Shown here piece by piece: positions 1-5,155 of a stretch of DNA of 5,184 nucleotides (its first letter is position 1; the number at the start of each line of letters is the position of its first letter). The DNA comes from CAYONM01 sp964405325 (GTDB lineage: Bacteria; Planctomycetota; UBA11346): NCBI GenBank assembly GCA_964405325.1, contig CAYONM010000257.1:1-5184 (forward strand), given 5' to 3'. Position numbers and translations under genes: made by a program. A model generated the notes under the pieces. It was not told where the DNA came from. It saw only the letters and a list, made by a program, of their open reading frames with translations, and did no database searches.

Positions 1-162
1 GCCGGAAAGCGCAAGTCTGGCGAAGTGCCTGAGTTTTTAGAGGTGCCCATAAGAAAAGATACCCGCAAAACCCCTGCCTGTAACGATTTTTCCATGACAT
101 TCCGGCCGATGAGCGATTTGTCTGCTCGAAGCTGTTGCGGGTTCAGCTTATAAGCAACAAAG

Positions 163-178
163 TGGCCTTATTCTTGGT
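163..178 (+). promoter_or_regulatory. Possible sigma-54-like -24/-12 element before the dehydrogenase gene
   Basis: The bases TGGCCTTATTCTTGGT keep the TGGC of the -24 box and the TTG of the -12 box, with ten bases between the GG at 164-165 and the GG at 176-177. The sigma-54 consensus has GC at -12, and here the C is G, which weakens the call. Nitrogen-related genes often use sigma-54, so the location makes sense. The start point would fall near 189-191, leaving a leader of about 60 bases. This is a motif match only, and no upstream activator site was recognised. Confidence 0.2.
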
Positions 179-205
179 ACATACACGGGTTATGAAAAAA
201 AATGG

Positions 206-235
206 ATGACAGGAGCGGTCTTCATCGGTTACACT
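206..235 (+). promoter_or_regulatory. Possible sigma-70-like promoter close to the dehydrogenase start
   Basis: A -35-like ATGACA (206-211, five of six matches) lies 18 bases before a -10-like TACACT (230-235, four of six). Transcription would then begin around 242, on top of the ribosome binding site AGGAG (242-246). That leader would be unusually short, so this site may be fortuitous. Confidence 0.2.
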
Positions 236-252
236 GAAAATAGGAGAACGCC

Positions 253-1536
253 ATGCCGACCGACATCTTCGCCGACGCCATCCGCCGCCTGGACGAGGCC
301 CAAGCCTACGCCCAGATCGAGGACGAGGCCATCGCGGTGCTCAGGCACCCGCGGGCCATAAAGGAGGTGTCCATTCCGGTCCGACGGGACGACGGTCACC
401 TGGAAGTCTTCACCGGATACCGGGTGCAGCACGATGATACCCGCGGGCCCACCAAGGGCGGTATCCGCTATCATCCCGACGTGAGTCTATCGGAAGTAAA
501 GGCCCTGGCCTTCTGGATGACCTGCAAGTGCGCCGTGGTCAACCTGCCCTTCGGCGGTGGCAAGGGCGGCGTCATCGTCGATCCCAAAAGCCTCAGCCGC
601 TTGGAGCTGGAGCGCCTGAGCCGCGGCTTTGTTCGCGGCCTTGGTGATTTCATCGGTCCCGATCAGGATATTCCCGCGCCGGACGTCTACACCAACAGCA
701 TGGTGATGGGCTGGATGATGGACGAATATTCCAAACTGCATCAATGCCACACCCCGGCTATGATCACCGGCAAGCCCATCCCCTTGGGTGGCAGCCTGGG
801 GCGTGACGACGCCACTGGCCGCGGTGCCTATTACTGCATCAAGGAACTGGAGCGCCTGCGTGGGTGGAAGCCACCTGAGATCAAAGTGGCGGTGCAGGGC
901 TTCGGCAATGCTGGTCAGCACGTTTCGCGCCTGCTGCACGCCGATGGCTACAAAATCGTGGCGGTGTCCGATTCCAAGGGTGGCATCTATTCACCAGACG
1001 GCTTCGACATCCCCAGTCTGATGCATGCCAAAAACGAAATGCGCGAACTCAAAGCCGTCTACTGCCACGGTTCCGTCTGCGAGGCCATGCAAGCCACTAA
1101 GATCAGCAACGAGGAACTCCTGGAGCTGGAAGTGGACATCCTGATCCCGGCGGCCTTGGAAAACGTCATCACCATACACAACGTCGATCGTATCAGCGCC
1201 CCGGTCATAGTCGAAGTCGCCAATGGTCCTGTCAGCTCCGAAGCTGACCTCAGTCTGCGCGACGAGCACCTGGTGATCCCTGATATTCTCGCCAATGCTG
1301 GCGGCGTCACCGTGAGTTACTTCGAATGGGTCCAGAACCGCATGGGCTACTACTGGCCTGTCGATGAGGTACACCGCAAGCTCCAGGAGACCATGGCGAG
1401 GGAATTCCAGTTCACCTACCGCTACGCTGAGGACCGCGACATCGACCTGCGCACTGCCAGCTACGCCCACGCCCTGAACCGTATCGGCGACGCTATTCAA
1501 TCACTGGGCACGGAGAATTACTTCAAGAGTATCTGA
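253..1536 (+). CDS. gdhA: Glutamate dehydrogenase (Glu/Leu/Phe/Val dehydrogenase family), probably NAD-preferring
   Basis: The enzyme interconverts glutamate with 2-oxoglutarate and ammonia in the cytoplasm, joining nitrogen assimilation or glutamate breakdown to the TCA cycle. The 427-residue product has the usual two-domain layout. The N-terminal substrate domain carries Lys68 (GPTKGGIRYH), Lys92 (TCKCAV), Lys104 (PFGGGKGG) and Asp144 (APDVYTN). Their spacings of 24, 12 and 40 residues equal those of Lys89, Lys113, Lys125 and Asp165 in clostridial glutamate dehydrogenase. A TGKP motif (172-175) precedes the Rossmann domain, whose dinucleotide loop is GFGNAG (216-221). Asp240 at the end of the second strand (VSDSKG) suggests NAD rather than NADP. 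Ser355 (GGVTVSYFEW) fits glutamate rather than leucine as substrate. The ATG at 253 follows AGGAG (242-246) by six bases. Length suits the ~420-residue class (RocG/GudB and archaeal types) rather than the ~450-residue enterobacterial GdhA, so the gene symbol is less sure than the family. It is monocistronic and convergent with msrA. Confidence 0.95.
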   Translation: MPTDIFADAIRRLDEAQAYAQIEDEAIAVLRHPRAIKEVSIPVRRDDGHLEVFTGYRVQHDDTRGPTKGGIRYHPDVSLSEVKALAFWMTCKCAVVNLPFGGGKGGVIVDPKSLSRLELERLSRGFVRGLGDFIGPDQDIPAPDVYTNSMVMGWMMDEYSKLHQCHTPAMITGKPIPLGGSLGRDDATGRGAYYCIKELERLRGWKPPEIKVAVQGFGNAGQHVSRLLHADGYKIVAVSDSKGGIYSPDGFDIPSLMHAKNEMRELKAVYCHGSVCEAMQATKISNEELLELEVDILIPAALENVITIHNVDRISAPVIVEVANGPVSSEADLSLRDEHLVIPDILANAGGVTVSYFEWVQNRMGYYWPVDEVHRKLQETMAREFQFTYRYAEDRDIDLRTASYAHALNRIGDAIQSLGTENYFKSI

Positions 1537-1869
1537 CATTCACTGGTTCCCCGCCCTTCCTGATGGGGTTACGATTCACAGATTATTGTTGGGGTCAGCC
1601 GGCTCCAGCGCCTTGGCAGGACCGAAAATCGTCTGCGCCTGGCTCGACCGGAGTTTATGGCGGCGCCCTTATGGACCGGTGGATTGGCTACCATGGCAAA
1701 GTCGGAATATGGGCTGCGGTCTTTGCGGCAGGATTCGATCAAGTATCCGGGCTAGGGCGAAGCCCGAGACGTTAAGAGCAGAAAGACGAGGTGGAGCCAA
1801 ATAATGGCAACTTGGTTGCGCTCGGAGCCACGCCTTAGGAATGGGTCATCCCTCATCCGCATGAGGTGG
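1537..1869. other. 333-base gap between convergent genes, no recognised gene
   Basis: This stretch separates the stop codons of the dehydrogenase and MsrA genes. Two short open frames on the plus strand (1563-1775 and 1586-1804) overlap each other, lack convincing ribosome sites and resemble nothing I know, so I reject them. Three small hairpins are visible: CGGGCT/AGCCCG (1748-1753 with 1761-1766), GCAAC/GTTGC (1807-1811 with 1815-1819), and CCTCAT/ATGAGG (1851-1856 with 1861-1866). None is followed directly by a good T-run on either strand. It may be decayed sequence or hold an unrecognised RNA; I see no evidence for a specific identity. Confidence 0.6.
1851..1866 (-). terminator. Small hairpin directly after msrA, weak terminator candidate
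   Basis: A perfect 6-bp stem (CCTCAT 1851-1856, ATGAGG 1861-1866) closes a 4-base loop and begins three bases beyond the msrA stop on the minus strand. No T-run follows on the minus strand. On the plus strand TATTTT (1871-1876) follows after a gap of four bases, which is a poor match to an intrinsic terminator. It may only be a mRNA 3'-end structure. Confidence 0.25.
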
Positions 1870-2526
1870 CTATTTTGCCAGCTGCTCGGGATAGAGCTTT
1901 TTCAATTTGTCGATCTTCGGCAGAGCCTGCTGGATAATGTAGGGATGCCCGGGGTTTTGCCGGACAAAGTCCTGGTGATAATCTTCGGCCGGGTAGAAAG
2001 GGCCGGTTTCCACTGTGGTGACAATGGGGCCGTTGAAGATACCGGCTTGATTCAACTGCTCGATGTAGGCAGTGGCGGCCTGCTGTTGGGACTCGTTTTG
2101 CGGGAAGACGGCGGTGCGGTATTGGCGACCGCGATCCGGTCCCTGACGGTTCAGCTGGGTCGGATTGTGGGTGCTGAAAAAGACCCGTAGCAACTCGCCG
2201 TAGCTGATCGCATTGGCGTCGTAGGTGATTTGGATGACCTCGGCGTGGTCGGTTTTGCCAGCGCTGACGGCCTGGTAATGGGCGCTCTCCTTGCTGCCGC
2301 CGGCATAGCCGGAGACCACATCGCTGACGCCCTGCAAGCGCTCGAATACGCCTTCGGTGCACCAGAAGCAGCCGCCTGCGAAGACGGCTTGCTGGGTACC
2401 GGTGGCTTGGTCCGCGGTGTGGTCCACCGCTGGGGCTGGCAGGGGAGTAGGAAGGTCGGAGCCGTAGCTGCACGCGGTCAGGGTCATGGCGAGGCCTAGC
2501 ATCAGAATGTTGTGAATGGTTCTCAT
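1870..2526 (-). CDS. msrA: Peptide methionine (S)-sulfoxide reductase MsrA, predicted lipoprotein
   Basis: MsrA reduces the S-diastereomer of methionine sulfoxide in oxidised proteins. The 218-residue product starts with MRTIHN, a hydrophobic segment, and a lipobox LTAC (16-19). Cys19 would be lipidated, and Ser20 fits sorting to the outer membrane, so it should act in the periplasm. A Pro/Ala-rich linker (about 25-45) leads to the catalytic domain. The motif GGCFWCTE gives nucleophile Cys53 and a second Cys56. Glu96 (HAE), Asp131 (GPDRG) and Tyr136 (QYR) lie 43, 78 and 83 residues after Cys53, the same spacing as Cys51, Glu94, Asp129 and Tyr134 of classical MsrA. FYPAEDYHQDF is also conserved. 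No cysteine follows Cys56, so the C-terminal resolving cysteines of the E. coli type are absent and Cys56 may resolve instead. I chose ATG 2526 because it gives a clean signal peptide; an upstream TTG at 2610 would bury it. No Shine-Dalgarno sequence precedes it. Confidence 0.94.
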   Translation of the reverse strand: MRTIHNILMLGLAMTLTACSYGSDLPTPLPAPAVDHTADQATGTQQAVFAGGCFWCTEGVFERLQGVSDVVSGYAGGSKESAHYQAVSAGKTDHAEVIQITYDANAISYGELLRVFFSTHNPTQLNRQGPDRGRQYRTAVFPQNESQQQAATAYIEQLNQAGIFNGPIVTTVETGPFYPAEDYHQDFVRQNPGHPYIIQQALPKIDKLKKLYPEQLAK

Positions 2527-2532
2527 GAAGAG

Positions 2533-2561
2533 ATGATAGCGATTTTGGTTGCAGGCGACAA
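2533..2561 (-). promoter_or_regulatory. Candidate msrA promoter, consistent with a leaderless transcript
   Basis: On the minus strand, TTGTCG (2561-2556, four of six matches to -35) and TATCAT (2538-2533, five of six to -10) are 17 bases apart. Six bases follow the -10 box before the A of the msrA ATG at 2526, so the canonical +1 position is that A. The CTCTTC between them is not a ribosome binding site, which fits a leaderless mRNA. Confidence 0.45.
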
Positions 2562-2715
2562 GGTAAGCTTGGTGGACGCATCGTGGACCTTCCACAGTGC
2601 GCAGTGCCAATGATCAGTAAGCTTGCCCGGCCGGTGGAGTCTTTTGGTTGTCTCCTCCTGGTTACGGGTTTGGAAGGACCGGTTCTTGTGGAGCCGGCGG
2701 GCTCTCAAAGCCCAT

Positions 2716-2750
2716 CGCACCCCACGGTTTGACCGTGGGGTGCGGTTTTT
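2716..2750 (+). terminator. Strong intrinsic terminator facing the plus strand
   Basis: A perfect 12-bp GC-rich stem (CGCACCCCACGG 2716-2727, CCGTGGGGTGCG 2733-2744) with loop TTTGA is followed by G and then TTTTT (2746-2750). This is a textbook rho-independent terminator on the plus strand. On the minus strand the T-run becomes an A-run before the stem and no T-run follows, so it is not a good terminator for the araC-type gene that ends at 2780. No plus-strand gene precedes it for more than 900 bases. Two smaller, mutually exclusive stems lie just upstream: GAGCC/GGCTC (2691-2695 with 2700-2704) and GGGCT/AGCCC (2699-2703 with 2709-2713). Confidence 0.75.
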
Positions 2751-2779
2751 GTGTGCCAGTGGCCGGCTTTGGCGTGCGG

Positions 2780-3568
2780 TTATCGCCCGCGCGGCGTGTG
2801 CCCCAGGCAGCGTTTGAAGCAGCGATGGAAGTAGGACAGGTCCTGGAAACCCAGGCGGTGGGCCACCTGTTTGACGCTCAAGCCATCGTCCAGCAGGTCG
2901 CGCGCGTAGCGCATGCGAAGCTGGCTGTGGTGTTGCATCAGGCTGATACCGAAGGCCTGTTGGTAACAGCGGTTCAGGTGGGTGGCGCTGTAATGGAAGG
3001 CCTGGCTCAGATCCTGACGCTGTAGCGGCATGTCCAGGTGGCGATGCAGATAGGCCAGGAGTTCGGTCGCCAGGTGCTGCTCCGCTTGACCTTCGTCCTG
3101 CTGCAACAGGCGTAACTGCAGTAGCCAGGCGTCTATCTGGCGACAGGCCATCTGATCCAGCTCGTCGCGCAGCCAGGCCAGGTGCAGCAAGCGATGCGTC
3201 GGGAGGGGGTCCAGGCCTTGGCTCAGATGCCCCCACGCCGGTAGCGCGGTGGCGGTTTGGTTGGGGCCACCGGCGGCGGCAAATTCCACCCAGGCGACGT
3301 CGTGGCGATCGTCTTCCAGGCCCCGGTGTCGGATTCCGGGGGGTAGCAGGTACCAGTCACCTGGCTGTAGGATCATCCCTTTGTCGCCAATGGCCAGGGC
3401 CAGGCGGCCACCGGTGATGAAGCCCAGCACCCAGTGGTCCAAGATCCGATCACGGTGGCTGTGATGTCGTATGCTATGCCCCAGGGCAAGCAGGCGGCGG
3501 ACCGGCTGAATGGAATAGCGAGTTGCTGGCATGTTCGGAAAGTACCATAATGTATTCTGATCGTCCAT
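2780..3568 (-). CDS. AraC-family transcriptional regulator
   Basis: This 262-residue cytoplasmic protein has the classic AraC/XylS layout. The N-terminal part (about 28-100) is a cupin-like effector domain; it includes a typical run IGDKGMILQPGDWYLLPPGIRH (60-81). A linker follows, and the C-terminal ~90 residues hold two helix-turn-helix motifs. The first lies around 183-207 (DLSQAFHYSATHLNRCYQQAFG). The second lies around 231-258 (SVKQVAHRLGFQDLSYFHRCFKR, then GHTP), matching the family signature A..LGF.d.syF.R.FK...G.tP. Such proteins usually activate a neighbouring catabolic gene when they bind a sugar or related ligand. The divergent hydrolase 61 bases away is the natural target. An in-frame TAG lies about 20 bases before the ATG at 3568, so no earlier start is possible. 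No good Shine-Dalgarno sequence precedes it; a GGAGGTGAT on this strand (3612-3604) is 35 bases away. The actual ligand is unknown. Confidence 0.93.
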   Translation of the reverse strand: MDDQNTLWYFPNMPATRYSIQPVRRLLALGHSIRHHSHRDRILDHWVLGFITGGRLALAIGDKGMILQPGDWYLLPPGIRHRGLEDDRHDVAWVEFAAAGGPNQTATALPAWGHLSQGLDPLPTHRLLHLAWLRDELDQMACRQIDAWLLQLRLLQQDEGQAEQHLATELLAYLHRHLDMPLQRQDLSQAFHYSATHLNRCYQQAFGISLMQHHSQLRMRYARDLLDDGLSVKQVAHRLGFQDLSYFHRCFKRCLGHTPRGR

Positions 3569-3629
3569 AGCAGTAACAGGGTCAAATGGCTATGATTACG
3601 AGCATCACCTCCATAACAAGGAACCCACC
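3569..3629. promoter_or_regulatory. Compact divergent regulatory region between the AraC-type gene and the hydrolase
   Basis: Only 61 bases separate the two start codons. On the plus strand a -10-like TATGAT (3591-3596, five of six) has no -35 match at 16-18 bases upstream, as expected for an activator-dependent promoter. The start point would be near 3603 and the leader about 27 bases. The activator site would then lie around 3550-3580, within the short gap and the first codons of the araC-type gene, allowing autoregulation. No clear direct repeat identifies the operator. Confidence 0.4.
3618..3622 (+). promoter_or_regulatory. Ribosome binding site of the hydrolase
   Basis: AAGGA at 3618-3622 lies seven bases before the ATG at 3630, which supports that start codon. 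Confidence 0.75.
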
Positions 3630-4904
3630 ATGTCTGACAAGTACAGCATTGGGAACTGCATCGATGCGATCCGCAGCTACATTGACGGCGAGTATGCCGG
3701 TATGCTCCGTCCGGCTGGGGAGGCGCTGCGGCATCCTTTTCTGACCCCCGGCAGCGAGCAATACCCCGACGTCCTCTGGGACTGGGACGCCTTCTATGCC
3801 AACGTCGGTTTACGGCAGCTGCTGGCTGACAAGAACGACCCGGAGCTGGCGGCCCGGGTGTTGCCGCATGAGCGCGGCTGCGTGTTGAATTTTCTCGAAT
3901 ACGGTCATTGGGGTGGGCAGTTGCCCGGTGCCATCAACCGCAACTATCAGCCTGATCCGGATGATGGCCCGGCGCAGTGGTCGCAGCGCAACAACCACAA
4001 GCCCTGCCTGGCACAGCACGCGACGCTGTTGGTGCGCGCCGATGGCGAGGTGGAGTGGTTGCGTGAGAAGATGCAGTTCATCCATTTTTTCCTGAACAAT
4101 TATCGTTGCCACCGACGGCACGAAGGTACCGGCCTCTATTTTTGGGTGAAGACCGGCAACATCGGTGTCGACAACGATCCCTGTACCTATTATCGACCAC
4201 TCAATAGCGATGCCTCGATTTATTTGAACTGCTTCATGGTACGCGAGCTGGAAGCGGTGATCGACCTGTCCCAGCGTTTGAATCTGGACGAGATCGTCGA
4301 CCATTACCAGCAGGACCTGGCCCAACTCAAGGCAGCCATCCAGGAGCACTGCTGGGACGAATGGGCCGGCAGTTTCTTCTCGGTCGATCTGGCCCTGCAC
4401 GAGATCGAACACGATACCTGGGCGCACTACGGCAATCCGCGTGAGTATGCCGGTCTGATCAATCGGCGGCTGATCTGGTCCATTTTCATGCCCATGTGGG
4501 CCGGTGTCGCCACGCCCGAGCAGGCCGAGCGCATGCTGATACACCTGCGCGATGAGCGCAGTTTTGCCTGCGACTGGGGGGTGCGGACCCTGGGCCGCTG
4601 CGAGAAGCAGTATAATGTGCGAGTTTCTGGCAATCCTTCCTCATGGCTGGGGCCCATCTGGGGCATGAGCAACTACCTGGTTTGGCACGGCCTGGTGCGT
4701 TATGGCTTCACCGAGGACGCCAAACGCCTGGCCGAGCAGAGCATCCGCCTGTTTGGCCGGGATATCATCCGGACCGGTGCCATGCACGAGTACTACCTGC
4801 CGGCCAACGGCGAACCGGCACTGAACCACGGTTTCCAGAACTGGAACTTCCTGGTGCTGCAGATGATCGCCTGGCTGGAGGGACGAGAACTGGTCTTGGA
4901 ATAA
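3630..4904 (+). CDS. Cytoplasmic (alpha/alpha)6-barrel glycoside hydrolase, GH63/GH37-like; possibly glucosylglycerate or mannosylglycerate hydrolase
   Basis: The 424-residue product has no signal peptide, so it should act on an intracellular glycoside. It is rich in aromatic residues and helical repeats throughout, as in the barrel shared by trehalases (GH37) and GH63 enzymes. Visible landmarks in order are WDWD (50-53), a GQLPGAINRNY segment (96-106), HKPCLAQHA (123-131), GVDNDP (179-184), a helical middle part, GNPSSWLGPIWG (334-345), and HEYYLPANGEPALNHGFQNW (386-405). Asp181 fits the general acid. Glu395 is the better candidate for the base because its distance to the following GF matches trehalase, but Glu387 is also possible and aligns with the E.Y.P..G pattern of other GH63 members. 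Single-domain enzymes of this length include the GH63 hydrolases of the compatible solutes mannosylglycerate and glucosylglycerate, hence my substrate guess. A cytosolic trehalase-like or other alpha-glucosidase activity remains possible. It stands alone after its own start signal, divergent from the AraC-type gene. Confidence 0.85.
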   Translation: MSDKYSIGNCIDAIRSYIDGEYAGMLRPAGEALRHPFLTPGSEQYPDVLWDWDAFYANVGLRQLLADKNDPELAARVLPHERGCVLNFLEYGHWGGQLPGAINRNYQPDPDDGPAQWSQRNNHKPCLAQHATLLVRADGEVEWLREKMQFIHFFLNNYRCHRRHEGTGLYFWVKTGNIGVDNDPCTYYRPLNSDASIYLNCFMVRELEAVIDLSQRLNLDEIVDHYQQDLAQLKAAIQEHCWDEWAGSFFSVDLALHEIEHDTWAHYGNPREYAGLINRRLIWSIFMPMWAGVATPEQAERMLIHLRDERSFACDWGVRTLGRCEKQYNVRVSGNPSSWLGPIWGMSNYLVWHGLVRYGFTEDAKRLAEQSIRLFGRDIIRTGAMHEYYLPANGEPALNHGFQNWNFLVLQMIAWLEGRELVLE

Positions 4905-4922
4905 GCATCGGATCTGGTCCTG

Positions 4923-4954
4923 CTGCTCTGAGGCGTCACGGTGACTCAGGGCAG
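4923..4954 (+). terminator. Bulged hairpin 19 bases after the hydrolase stop
   Basis: The outer arms at 4923-4931 and 4946-4954 pair over 9 bp, including one G-U. An inner GTCA/TGAC stem (4935-4938 with 4942-4945) closes a CGG loop, leaving a 3-base bulge at 4932-4934. No T-run follows, so it is not a canonical intrinsic terminator. Its place directly after the hydrolase fits a rho-dependent end or a 3'-protecting structure. Confidence 0.4.
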
Positions 4955-5087
4955 CGCAACGCTCGCTCCAGGGAGTGCTGAGCTGGCCATTACCCACAAA
5001 TCCGACCGCCGTCTCTCTCATATTTCTCGCGCGTAGAACGCGGAAAATGCTTGATCAGCCTGTTGAATCATTAATCCGTTTGGATAC

Positions 5088-5155
5088 CTCTCGCCAGGCC
5101 GCCAAGACCGCAAAGGACGAAGAATATCTTTGCGGTCTTGGCGGCTTGGCGAGAG
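5088..5155. repeat. Long palindromic hairpin element, 28-bp stem with 12-base loop
   Basis: The arm at 5088-5115 is the reverse complement of 5128-5155 in 27 of 28 positions. The one exception (G5097 against T5146) still pairs as G-U in a plus-strand transcript. The loop is 5116-5127. The arm contains two adjacent 9-base modules, GCCGCCAAG (5098-5106) and ACCGCAAAG (5107-5115), preceded by a degenerate third. From memory it resembles dispersed palindromic repeats made of CGCCAAG/CGCAAAG-type units seen in intergenic regions of many bacterial phyla. A run of seven A follows on the plus side (5157-5163), so neither strand has a T-run after the stem and it is not an intrinsic terminator. No transposase or target duplication is visible. 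Confidence 0.85.

Larger units (their letters stand above)
1..252. other. AT-rich non-coding leader upstream of the glutamate dehydrogenase gene
   Basis: I recognise no gene here. Plus frame 1 is open from the window edge to a TAA at 151-153 (50 codons). Its codons (ATA, AGA, TTA, several AAA) are unlike the GC-rich usage of the neighbouring genes, and the product matches nothing I know, so I do not call it a partial gene. The stretch contains a perfect 10-base palindrome (GCTTATAAGC, 146-155), an outer inverted repeat TGTTGC/GCAACA (133-138 and 154-159), an A-run at 195-202, and the promoter candidates listed separately. Confidence 0.5.
2527..2779. other. Intergenic region between msrA and the AraC-type gene
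   Basis: Apart from the msrA promoter candidate and the plus-strand terminator, this 253-base stretch has a 9-base direct repeat GTAAGCTTG at 2563-2571 and 2617-2625 (54 bases apart). Between the copies are a small hairpin GTGGA/TCCAC (2583-2587 with 2591-2595) and a tandem CAGTGCG/CAGTGCC. The repeats lie upstream of the msrA -35 box and could be regulator sites, but they are short and may be chance. No small protein gene with a credible start was found on either strand. Confidence 0.4.

Noticed and set aside
1..153. Open plus frame at the left edge, possibly the end of an upstream gene
   Set aside because: Fifty stop-free codons are not rare by chance, codon use differs from the true genes, and the product has no recognisable motif. 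It cannot be decided without the preceding sequence.
1748..1766. CGGGCT/AGCCCG hairpin as terminator of the dehydrogenase gene
   Set aside because: The 6-bp stem is over 200 bases after the stop and no T-run follows.
1804..2190. 128-codon plus-strand open frame
   Set aside because: Most of it is antisense to msrA, with no ribosome site or domain.
1853..2581. 242-codon minus-strand open frame overlapping msrA
   Set aside because: It is a frame-shifted shadow of msrA with Arg/Ser/Pro-rich composition; the msrA frame carries all family motifs.
2523..3236. 237-codon minus-strand open frame
   Set aside because: It overlaps the AraC-type gene in another frame, runs through the intergenic region into the msrA start, and its product is a low-complexity Pro/Arg/Ala sequence typical of GC-rich shadow frames.
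3810..4544. 244-codon minus-strand open frame opposite the hydrolase
   Set aside because: It is antisense to a well-supported gene, has no recognisable domain and no start signals.
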